A DNA stretch of 64,000 nt from Amyelois transitella (lineage: Eukaryota > Arthropoda > Insecta > Lepidoptera > Pyralidae). Shown piece after piece: positions 58,501 through 64,000 of the stretch; position 1 is the stretch's first letter; every line of letters starts with the position of its first letter. The stretch is taken from NCBI RefSeq assembly GCF_032362555.1, contig NC_083529.1, positions 1 through 64,000 on the forward strand, in the 5' to 3' direction. The translations under genes and the position numbers were made by a program. The notes beneath the pieces were generated by a model. The model was not told the DNA's origin. It worked only from the letters and a program-made list of their open reading frames with translations, and did no database searches.

Positions 58501-61460
58501 AGTATTAATATTTACGCTTAATCAATTTATTGTCGAAAGTATTGTTCGTATAGAAGTTCATCTCCTTTATGTATTATATTCTAAAGCATATGAAAATCCG
58601 TATACCCTTAAGTAATTATTGCACTTGTTTTTGAACTTATTGTTACAAATGCTTATTTGAAATGTCTGCAAATGGGACATCAACGAACTTTCAATTATAC
58701 GATAGTACACGACTGCCACTAGGAAAATTGCTTTTGGGACATCTTTCAAAAGCACTCAGGGTTAGATGGCATAACAAATGTTGTAACATTAAAGTACAAA
58801 GATAGTTTTCACGAGACCAATCGTAAAATTATGCCCTTTGCCCTAAGATGAGCCTAAAAGTCAGTAGTTTTATATTTTCTTTGTTAATTTCACGTTAGAT
58901 TTTTATTTTCTTTGTTTACACAATTTTAAGGACTTAAGTCGTCCTTGGCCGCCGGAATGTTTGTTTAGTTAGCGCACTGGCAGCTTATAAAAAAAGTTAA
59001 TTTTTAAGAGATGAGTGTCAATTGTTTTTTTTTTTTTCACATTACCCACACAAAAGTTAGACAAGATAGAAGTCACGTTTTATTTTATGTTTATTTCAAT
59101 GTTTTAAGTTTTATTTTACAATATATTACCTTTACAAATAATAGTGAGTTTTTAATTAACCAGATAGTGATCCGCCCGCAGGCTGGACGGGCTGCTGCAC
59201 CAGGACGGCGGCATCATGGTCAACAACCCGGCCGCCGTGGCGCTGCACGAGGCGCGCCTGCTGTACGGGCCGCGCAGCATGGCGCGGGGCACCATCATCT
59301 CCGTCGGTATGGGACAAACAATATATGCTACCTCCGACAAAATAACGCTTGTCGCGCTACAATTATTCTATTTATCCTACTAACTGAATTGAAATAAAAA
59401 TAGAAAAATATTGTCATTTCTCTTAACATGATTAGTCGGTGACAGGCATGGTGTAATAGGAAAGATGCAAGTATGATATTAACGAAAGTTATATGTTTAA
59501 AATGTTAAAAAAATATAAAAGGACTACTTCAACATTTTTATTTTAAATTATGTTGATTTTTAACAATAATAACGAATTAAAATTACGTAAAACGAAACTC
59601 ATTTCAAAACACCAATCAGCGTTCAGTGGCGTCACTCCCGCCATGTCAACTTTTGAGGTTAACTTTGCGTGTGAAATTTATTATTAGCAGTGTTTGTTAT
59701 TTACATTTTTAATAAAAATGGAAGTTGGATTTATTAAAGCAAACTCCAGGAATTCACCAAAAGTTAGTGTCGACATGGTAGTAACTTTTTTGTCGTGAGT
59801 CCGTTTTCAAGTGTAGAAATTAAAGGGACTAGATTACTACGATAGGCATAAATCATAGTTTTTAAACGTTGTTTGCATTTTATTCAGCAATTTCGTCATA
59901 TGCTATTGGAAGAAGTCTAAATTATCTACATGTGCTTCTGGAAAATCTTTTATAAAAGCCAAAACAATGGGTCAAGTTTCAGTCATTAACAGTTTCTCTC
60001 AAGTAAGCAGTTTTTTAATTTAAAGAGATTGAAAAGAAGTTAAATGTGTGTCACAATAATAACTGCATATTTTTAGGTGGATATTTTAAAAGAATATGTA
60101 GATTCTCTGTCAATAAAAAAAACTGTCGGGCAAGTATTCTTCGCTACTTTCAAAATACAACTGCAAATGTTTTTCAGCAAAAGGAAAATAGCACTTTTCT
60201 GTATAGCACACTCAAATTTTGAAATATCAGAAGAAGTAGATACCTATGTACCATGTGCCATATGATAACAGCATTGTATCTGTTATGAATATTGCAAAGA
60301 AATTCCGGATAGATGCTGTATTTTCGAAATTAAAAGATATACAATAATATTTAAGCACATTTTTTTGTCCAAAACTTGCATAAATTTATTGAATAAAACT
60401 ATGCTTCGAAAATACTTATACTTCGTATAAGTATTTTCGAAGCAGTAATTAATACTTATACATAAACGAAGGCAAGCACGACCAGCGACTGACTGGAGTG
60501 ACGTCATCGGAAGTGTAGGTCCGTTTTGGCGCGAAAATTTAAACATTCCGTTTAAAGCCGCATTTTTTTACGATAAATTAGATTGTTTTAATTTTTTTAT
60601 TATGTTAAGACCTATTTTACATGGAATTCTTTTAAATGAAATCAGAACTAAAATTATTGCATGTTCCCTATTGTTTTTGATGAAATCTATCCAAATTAGC
60701 GGGCGCTATAAAATGTCATAAAATTTTGATCATGACTCGCTAACGAGCTAATGCTCTTAATGATGAGTAACAAATAAAAGGGTCAAATTTATTAGGAATT
60801 TAAATGCATCGGCCTGATGGTGGTGCACGCAAACGAAGCTCCCATAAAAACCATTGTTTCGGTTTCAAGTGATTTTGATAAAATTTTGTATGATCTAATC
60901 AAATATATGTAGGTTGCTTGCCCTTGCAATAGTTACGTAAGTCAGTAATCACTTCGTGGATAAACTAGACACACCAGATCCAGAATAATTGTAAGCGCAG
61001 GCGGCCCCCGGGCTCCTCACCACGCCGTGATAATGATCGTAAAGTAATATGCAGTTGTTTAAATATTATACCTGTTGTAGGTACCGGCAAGCCTTTGCAA
61101 GCCCAACACGACTACAGCCGCCTCGCCGCCGCCGAGCCAGCCTCCACGTCGTGGAGAGAAAAATTCAACAAAATTCTGGACTCCGCCACAGACACGGAAG
61201 GCGTCCACCAAACATTAAACGATCTGCTGCCGGGGGACAGCTACTTCAGATTCAACCCGCCCCTGATGGCGCCGTGCGCCATGGACGAGATCGACGACGC
61301 GAAGCTAGCTTCCCTCAGGGCGGACACGGAGGCGTATATCAGGAGAAACCAACACAAGTTCGAACGCGCGGCCGCCAGATTGATGCGGCCGCGCCCGTTG
61401 CACATGAAGATCGCGGATTCTATCAAACACAGGGCGGTCCTGCTCGGCATGACTGACTGA
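45391..61460 (+). CDS. PNPLA8: Patatin-like calcium-independent phospholipase A2 (PNPLA8 / iPLA2-gamma type), 10 exons, 584 aa
   Basis: Hydrolyses fatty-acyl chains of phospholipids; vertebrate PNPLA8 acts at mitochondria, peroxisomes and ER. Coding exons by GT/AG joins that keep frame: 45391-45511, 45857-46188, 48086-48223, 48610-48690, 48859-49057, 49355-49441, 53438-53556, 54353-54525, 59182-59306, 61081-61460 (1755 nt with TGA). The N-terminal 150 residues are Lys/Glu-rich and poorly conserved. The patatin domain begins in exon 5 with the SLDGGGVRG loop and the GVSTG lipase motif (catalytic Ser); exon 9 has the HQDGG catalytic Asp. The C-terminal exon matches PNPLA8 closely (SATDTEGVHQTLNDLLP, YFRFNPP). 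It ends LLGMTD, with no peroxisomal SKL-type signal. Exon 3-9 coding is very GC-rich. The weakest join is the exon 2 donor (AAG/GTTTTG). The gene identity is firm; the symbol is by homology. Confidence 0.9.
46413..46495 (+). repeat. Dispersed repeat with GGCTCTGTCTACC core, copy 2 (intron 2)
   Basis: GGCTGAACATGGCCAAAGTC then the AAGACTGTTGGCTCTGTCTACC core and a TATATGTATGTATG tail. It is a diverged copy of 43951-44035. Confidence 0.6.
47472..47612 (-). pseudogene. LINE ORF2 C-terminal fragment (RTE-like), in intron 2
   Basis: On the minus strand a frame reads IRNE-stop-IRGSFN, then VAPIAEKAREGRLRWHGHIL, then RRSGGH. This is the typical C-terminal end of RTE-type and related reverse-transcriptase proteins (RLRWxGHxxRR). 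One in-frame stop and no upstream domains mean a dead fragment. Confidence 0.6.
47690..47990 (-). repeat. SINE-like repeat, minus orientation, in intron 2
   Basis: Minus-strand reading begins GAGCGCCGGTGGTCGAATCG, then GTAGAGTGCCCG, and includes GGAGGTCAGATGGGATTCAC and AAAAACCTGACCCACCCAAT. These phrases I recognise from dispersed moth repeats. The start has a weak tRNA box-A-like look. It adjoins the LINE fragment on its 3' side and may form one composite insertion with it. Confidence 0.5.
48538..48605 (+). repeat. Dispersed repeat, copy 3 (intron 3)
   Basis: GAGACTGTTGGCTCTGTTTA, then CCCCGCAA and AGACGTGATTATG. It is shorter and more diverged, and ends at the polypyrimidine region before exon 4. 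Confidence 0.55.
49061..49176 (+). repeat. 30-bp minisatellite at the exon 5 splice donor
   Basis: About four units of AGTC(A/G)CTGCGTTACTGTGTC + GCGCCATGGC. The first unit starts within the exon 5 donor sequence (G/GTCAGT), and the last is diverged. Confidence 0.85.
49583..50155 (+). CDS. LINE ORF1 fragment, 190 aa, possible esterase-like C-terminal domain
   Basis: An AT-rich open frame upstream of ORF2. The pattern of a hydrophobic strand ending in IFIGQDDF followed by helices and a GSINNVGMRQIFLDL segment resembles the SGNH-esterase-like domain found in CR1-type ORF1 proteins, though the Asn/Asp motif is not the standard one. The N-terminal part (PHD-type finger in full-length relatives) is absent, so it is probably 5'-truncated. 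Assignment is mostly by position. Confidence 0.5.
   Translation: MISSNNSNKMLSIAESTFGNCKICHYIKPNCGIQKLLENLHLKLEEYSLRDFCIIFIGQDDFKKTDNYFDLVLNIREILQSITHTNIVLCLPTFLCNNFSTIFNWRLELFNNLLYLDNHTHKYAYLLDSNLNLSYDNKMFSFHLGSINNVGMRQIFLDLEQLFIDILSYDNSDVTGEINIGTHSDFFRLY
50121..53024 (+). CDS. LINE ORF2 (APE endonuclease + reverse transcriptase), about 967 aa
   Basis: Endonuclease motifs in order: LHQNIAGL (Asn), CVTEHF (Glu), CGDFNIN, and LSDHTAQ (Asp-His). Reverse transcriptase has FRPIALGS, TDMTQAFDYV, GVPQGSVLGPLLF and catalytic FADD (52179-52190). No stops interrupt it. The frame overlaps the end of ORF1 (+1 relative) near GATTTTTTTCGAC and has no ATG before the endonuclease. The start given is only where the frame overlaps ORF1, and recoding or a non-AUG start is implied. 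Sense orientation within the host gene. Confidence 0.85.
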   Translation: MVRIQIFFDFTNNDDILTILHQNIAGLLNKSNLLAVHLEELIDKKIDVDIVCVTEHFMESGFEDILNISNFRLAAHYCRNGIKRGGSCILVKNCIHFKELKWVSEHSVIGVVEYCAIELTQYRLILLCVYRPATSKDYNTFYAQLDLILKTLSMNSNKQIVMCGDFNINILIKSDLSQDFENFLSCYNLKLQIREITRPMTKTCLDNYAHNLNLSCRTKVIELALSDHTAQIIHIPVSKINKLSYWYVKKRVLSLEHLCIFKKYINDFPFSGIYNTDDPNIAFDFFLENFQMLYNLCFPFKRITLGNKKKLKWISKGIKTCCRKKRLLLWKYRKSPSVETKQTLSNYSKKLNKIINLTQKSQNSHYITKSQNKSKAAWQIINDRNKNNEYITKIEKNGEVISDPKTIANAFNTHFIDKIEKSSNMLCDRVDLPLQPQTMFLMPILTEDVVKIIQSLKNKTSTGYDNISTKVIKFVSDDISGHLCHLINLCITAGIYPNSLKTTVIKPLHKKGDKKDMSNFRPIALGSIFTKIFEKYLFECIFNYLTKYNILCDEQQGFRKNRTINMAIYDLFDIVMRNVDNKTPVCALYTDMTQAFDYVNHKRLLNKMSIYGIRGNVLNLIESYLLNRSQYVEVKSLCLKSKNEEVHRSESRINRFGVPQGSVLGPLLFLIYINDLPKYIRHKMVLFADDSTAIIKCDDTNEYECDINTVLNDIIMWLDSNNLKINLQKTKLMQFHQRKLPPNLNINYNGYRLEEVQSTKFLGLSIDSKLTWSSHTEQVCKKLYKAVYALFKLSKKVNIEVVLTAYHGLVTPHLRYGVIFWGNSSGNDKVFKAQKRCLRSMYNLQSTVSCVPIFKSLKLLTLPCIFILELCIFVKLNSNLFKKLSDIRMRVDHIRPQHKYKLVTGGFKTAMMNKNVIGMAPIIFNKIPDNIKILDFVTFKNKLKSFLTDRCYYNINDFLNDDLKDWN
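54584..54588 (+). repeat. Target-site duplication GATAG, left copy, of the BEL/Pao insertion
   Basis: GATAG immediately precedes the left LTR and is repeated at 59163-59167 immediately after the right LTR. Five bases is the usual length for BEL/Pao. Confidence 0.9.
54589..54793 (+). repeat. Left LTR (205 bp) of the BEL/Pao element
   Basis: Starts TGTTTGTTTAGTTAGCGCAC and ends TTAATTAACCA. Identical on reading to 58958-59162, including the A7 and T13 runs. Confidence 0.92.
54794..55124 (+). promoter_or_regulatory. Primer-binding site and leader of the BEL/Pao element
   Basis: TTTGGTCCTTCGAGCCGGAT directly after the left LTR is the expected tRNA primer-binding stretch. The remaining roughly 300 nt form an untranslated leader with no convincing ORF. 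Confidence 0.7.
55125..57398 (+). CDS. BEL/Pao gag and aspartic protease polyprotein, 757 aa, ends before reverse transcriptase
   Basis: Gag forms the particle and the protease processes it. The Pao-type gag domain (about 120-300, with LPPISIPLFSGDYNQWMSF) is followed by cysteine/histidine knuckles (CFNCLVKGHSVFNC and neighbours, about 330-395). A retropepsin-like A17 protease follows (MIDQGSQGSFIS near 470, LLGADVHAHIL near 575). The C-terminus reaches the start of the reverse transcriptase region and ends at TAG. In intact relatives gag and pol form one long frame, so this stop together with the deletions after it removes pol. Confidence 0.88.
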   Translation: MANKNIKQYVTQIIQNSIKIEKLLTNSKKCAIDKRTRGFLDSRMEALQDYWTNYTRIYDTLSGLVDVEILESEHGLDLEKNFEQTEECYLELLSWLKDKSYEFKLDQCETSNSHTHSESPKMRPKLPPISIPLFSGDYNQWMSFRDLFRSLIHDNNRLTKIEKHHYLKSSLSGEAEQLLKNYSLTEANYDDAWKKLNDRYENKRMIVNNILTRFLSQRTLTSESAKGIKDLLDTSSQCLTSLTNLNVDSWNAIIVHILVSKLDLESHKLWEQSLENSTSIPTYEDLISFLEKRFRAMEMVNIAQPPLRSTPKPVQHKVTNVKSFATEIDTTCTYCSQNHYICHCKDFASLSVTERQDFIKKNNLCFNCLVKGHSVFNCRQSTVCKRCRRRHHTLLHLTAPKDENSAEPDKEKDTPSCTSENSTTQKTSCNISVNLKAEANDSPVILPTAIINVESQNSGTYPLRAMIDQGSQGSFISEAAVKLLKLNRTPTTGKISGISNTSVVTSKSMVSLTVHSTKDHTSTFKVNAYVLKKLTSLLPSRELPQDTWPSSMQLDLADPNFHKPGSIDVLLGADVHAHILLEGLHKCNSLIALNSRLGWLISGRVSQTDSTAYEHIVAMHTKVEKDQLLKRSWEIEEKLPHKNPTTKLEKQCEEPFKYTHTRHDVERHVVRLPPIQMENDPPTSLGVIKPLAFSRLQQKYKRFTHKPDFKKEYNKFFKQFESQGHMMMVPEKELDAHKVYNLPHHTVFRPTSLSTKL
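57400..58140 (+). pseudogene. Decayed and deleted BEL/Pao pol remnants
   Basis: Short pieces in changing frames can be recognised: GKSLND of the early reverse transcriptase, a KTLG(I)TW stretch from after the polymerase core, a pre-integrase part (LHGFSDAS, FPRLKLCGALLLAELA), and LWWNGPQI. The polymerase core and the integrase catalytic region are absent. Several stops and frame changes are present. Confidence 0.7.
58141..58957 (+). other. Non-coding 3' internal part of the BEL/Pao element
   Basis: AT-rich sequence with only short chance frames. It ends with TTGGCCGCCGGAA directly before the right LTR. The integrase and any env-like frame are missing. Confidence 0.6.
58958..59162 (+). repeat. 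Right LTR (205 bp) of the BEL/Pao element
   Basis: Same sequence as 54589-54793. It is followed by GATAG (59163-59167) and then the last 14 bp of the host intron. Confidence 0.92.
59618..60520 (+). pseudogene. Decayed transposon-borne gene fragment flanked by inverted repeats (intron 9)
   Basis: Pieces of a coding region with retained intron signals: MEVGFIKANSRNSP... from 59718, SSVEIKGTRLL, then CYWKKSKLS...SGKSFIKAKTMGQ (59901-60001), a GTAAGC...TTTAG intron (60003-60076) and a further 60-codon piece. A stop and missing parts show decay. The CYWKKSKL block reminds me of a repeated lepidopteran gene with a SWIM/YqaJ-like domain, but this is from memory and tentative. CAGTGGCGTCACTCC (59624-59638) and GGAGTGACGTCATCG (60495-60509) are inverted with 12 of 15 matches. 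Confidence 0.4.
60402..60444. repeat. Perfect 19-bp inverted repeat with 5-nt loop
   Basis: TGCTTCGAAAATACTTATA, loop CTTCG, then its exact complement. It lies near the 3' end of the inverted-repeat-flanked fragment in intron 9. Confidence 0.85.
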
Positions 61461-61943
61461 CGAAGACTTCCCCGCCGGCCGCCGTCTGGTGACTCTGATG
61501 TCGAAACGTGTTAAAGACTTTGATAGAAAATTATGTGTTTACGAACCTACTATACCGTAAAGTTAGTGGTAACTTTTAACTATAGAAAATGTTCCTTTGA
61601 AGGATAAAAAATACAGTGTTTGAACTCTAGCAATATAATTGCAATAGTGACTAGTGATTAGTGTAGTGACATACAGGTATAGCTAGCTTTTACAAGATTT
61701 ATACGAAGTTTATGTTATTTCTGTTTATCTCGAATGTAGGTCATATCGTTCTAGTCAGATTTTAGGTCTTACTCAAAATAGTATGTCAAACATATAGCTT
61801 CGAGTGACACACATTATATAAAAATCGTTGCTAGTAAATGTTATATTTTTATAGTTTTTTTTTCTTTAAATGTTATAAAATTCACGTTTTATAAAAAGTA
61901 AGTTATGCAATTGTGATATGTAAATAAGTTAGATTATAATGAC
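61461..61943 (+). other. 3' UTR of the phospholipase gene
   Basis: AT-rich sequence between the TGA of the last exon and the AATAAA at 61944. No ORF or repeat is seen. Confidence 0.6.
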
Positions 61944-61949
61944 AATAAA
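61944..61949 (+). terminator. Poly(A) signal AATAAA of the phospholipase gene
   Basis: AATAAA about 480 nt after the stop, followed by a T/G-rich stretch (GATTGTTGTATTTTC) suited to 3' end formation. Confidence 0.6.
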
Positions 61950-62206
61950 AATTTTAAAATCAAAGATTGTTGTATTTTCATACTAGCGAAAATAATCTTT
62001 TTTGTGATTGCCACGAATATATTCAAAACCTACTGAACCGATTTCAACGAAATTCAGGACAATTGTTTTACTAGGAGAGAGTAAAACAAAAAGCAAATCA
62101 CAGATTATGAAAATGCGATTATGAATATAGGTAGGTGTAACCGACGCAGATTCCAATTCAATGGGGCAAGATAAAAAATCGAATATCAAAAACTAATAAT
62201 AAATAA

Positions 62207-62212
62207 TTTATT
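62207..62212 (-). terminator. Possible poly(A) signal (AATAAA, minus strand) of the convergent gene
   Basis: Lies about 275 nt downstream of the minus-strand terminal exon stop. Other AT-rich options exist nearby. Confidence 0.35.
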
Positions 62213-62487
62213 GATCATTCTACATAACGAATCTCTTTTTTCGGTTAACCTCAACAGAGAAAGAAATCCAAGAAGGGATCTTCGCCTTGCCATTACCTAT
62301 TTATGAACAGCGATTTACCTCATTATACTTTGTAGATAGCCCTGCGCTTCGGTCTTTCACTTCGAGGCTAACCGAAGTGATAAATAGTTGTAACATTATT
62401 CCTTAGCAACATGTTCGTCAAAATCAAAAATAATAAAATTAACTAAGTATTTAACATTAAATGCATCTTATTGACTAACTTCTTAGT

Positions 62488-62662
62488 TCACTTATCACCC
62501 AGCACCCTCCGACAGTACTCCCCTATATGTAGCAGTCCGAACCGCGAGGCGACCCTAGTGTTGCGCGCACATACATTAGTGTTGATGCTAGCGGAGTGGA
62601 GCTCGGCAACTTGCGTGCTGCACGCCGCGGCCGGGTCGCCCGATGTGGCGAGCTTGCCTAAC
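62488..62662 (-). CDS. Putative terminal coding exon of an unidentified gene
   Basis: On the minus strand a CTTTTTTAAAG acceptor is followed by a 58-codon open frame, GC-rich in an AT-rich setting, beginning LGKLATSGDPAAAC and ending RVASRFGLLHIGEYCRRVLG-DK-stop (TGA). The amphipathic, non-repetitive composition looks like real protein. I do not recognise the family. No preceding exon could be found before the window end. It is convergent with the phospholipase gene, their 3' ends a few hundred bases apart. Confidence 0.45.
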
Positions 62663-64000
62663 CTTTAAAAAAGCATACATATTTTTAGAGGGTAGACAGC
62701 GAACATATTATACAGGTGACTTTTAATTCAACTGCATTAATTTAACCGTTAAGTGTACTCATCTAAAGGATATTTAAAAACATTAAAAGAAAAATACCGG
62801 TTCATATTTCAGAAAGTACGAAAAAAAATAAAAGTATCAAAATCCACGATCCTAAATATCTACCTACGTCATCACCCCGGCAGGCGGAAAAGCGACGCGT
62901 TAGATTCAGAGGTCAACGACACAATTCATTCAGCTGAGCGATCTCGACAACTCTGTACTTTAGTTAGTAACTTCGTACAATTACCATGTTGGTAGATAGG
63001 ACACCTTACACTTACATACAATTTGGGATATCGTCAAATAATACTCGCAATACCTTTTAAATTATTGTTTCAAACTTTTCCTTGATACTTCGCCGGCTTA
63101 GGTCGGTCAAAACTACTTACGGCTAATGTAAATTGTCATTTCTACAACAAGAAAAGAAAGGTTTTTATTGTTTTATTGAAGTAAACATTTGTTTTTTAAC
63201 TTCAAGACATTAATGGTTAGTAGTTTTAGCCTATTTAAAAAGTTGGAATCACATTATTTACATTAATTGTTTTAAAATCAAATTATTTACAAATTAATTA
63301 CTCACGACTTTAGTTCTTGCACATACACTACATATACTTCAACAATTGTTCAAAATTCAGATCTAGGTATTGCCGATTCGTGTATCGGCCTCGTGGGTTA
63401 CTCGGTCGCGGCATGTTTACTAACACACACTAGACAAGAGTATATCGAGCCAAGGCAGCTTGAATGAAACTCAGACTCCCGGAACGAAGACATATATTCA
63501 GATATCACCTTTCTATTTATGTTTGTATCAAAACAAAACCATATCGCGTTTCAAAACGGGATAACGCCATCTATTATTATAAAATTAAACTAAACTTATA
63601 CATATATTAAAACCAAAATTAGACATATCGCCCACCAAGGACCTTTAGTCCTTCACAAACTGAAAAACATAAATCAAACTTAACTTGCACAACACGTGTT
63701 CCCTTTAACAAACTAAAGGTATGTGCATCTATCATCAGATAATATAAAGTATGTTAATAGCAAACAAATAAACCATCAAAAAGTATCATTTAACTAGTGG
63801 ACTGTAAACACTATGTACCTAGCACTTGGCAAAAAAGTAATAATCATGTTAACGTACTTGAGAAAGGAAACAAAACAATATACTTCATAAAATGTGAAAA
63901 TACAAATTTCTAAAAACTAGATTTACAAATCATGTTCATCATTAACTGGTAAGGGGCAAAGTTTTGAAATTGGACGTTGAATAAGAGAATTTTTATAACG
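62663..64000. other. AT-rich sequence with no supported gene
   Basis: It may be the intron of the minus-strand gene. A block around 63360-63660 (minus-strand phrase GTTTGTGAAGGACTAAAGGTC and beyond) is less AT-rich and may be part of a dispersed element, but I cannot name it. Confidence 0.4.

Larger units (their letters stand above)
54589..59162 (+). mobile_element. BEL/Pao LTR retrotransposon, internally deleted, in intron 8 of the phospholipase gene
   Basis: Two 205-bp LTRs (TG...CA) that I read as identical enclose 4.2 kb with an intact gag-protease ORF and a broken pol. A 5-bp duplication (GATAG) flanks it. The sequence after the left LTR, TTTGGTCCTTCGAGCCGGAT, is a BEL-type primer-binding region. 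Without the insertion the host intron would be 77 bp. The right LTR ends 19 bp before exon 9. Sense orientation. Confidence 0.93.

Noticed and set aside
54589..59162. The two identical 205-bp blocks as a local segmental duplication
   Set aside because: TG...CA ends, the primer-binding sequence after the left copy, a gag-protease ORF between, and a 5-bp target duplication show they are LTRs.

Overview
This is a chromosome-end region of an insect, most likely a moth or butterfly. The evidence is the insect telomere repeat (CCTAA)n on the + strand, R1-clade telomere retrotransposons of the TRAS and SART types inserted in it in opposite orientations, dispersed repeats of a lepidopteran kind, and an intron-bearing host gene. 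Because CCTAA reads on the + strand, the chromosome tip lies to the left and the centromere to the right.

Positions 1-41,525 are almost wholly retrotransposon, separated by only 7-122 bp of CCTAA repeat. From left to right: gag-only element 1 (+), TRAS-A (-), gag-only element 2 (+), gag-only element 3 (+), a complete SART-like element with ORF1 and ORF2 (+), gag-only element 4 (+, 5'-truncated), gag-only element 5 (+), a complete TRAS element TRAS-B (-), gag-only element 6 (+), and a 5'-truncated SART-like element with only ORF2 (+). Six of the ten insertions carry a SART-type ORF1 (gag) followed directly by about 1 kb of structured non-coding sequence and poly(A), with no ORF2. Five of these gags span their whole start-to-stop frame and the sixth is open to its truncation point. 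This is the main candidate for an undescribed system: a gag-only telomeric retrotransposon family, similar in layout to Drosophila HeT-A but in a TTAGG-repeat genome, that must borrow reverse transcriptase from another element.

Positions 41,526-42,457 are the boundary: a few CCTAA repeats, then 56 tandem copies of a 16-bp unit (CCTAACCCGCCGGTAA) that look perfect, then unique DNA.

Positions 42,458-64,000 are unique sequence dominated by one ten-exon gene (45,391-61,460) for a patatin-like, calcium-independent phospholipase A2 of the PNPLA8/iPLA2-gamma type; all exons join in frame to 584 codons with catalytic Ser and Asp present. Its introns hold a CR1/Jockey-group LINE (intron 6), a young but pol-deleted BEL/Pao LTR element with identical 205-bp LTRs and a 5-bp target duplication (intron 8, ending 19 bp from the next exon), a decayed inverted-repeat-flanked gene fragment (intron 9), and SINE/LINE pieces (intron 2). 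A short terminal exon of an unidentified gene lies on the opposite strand at 62,488-62,662, convergent with the phospholipase gene.
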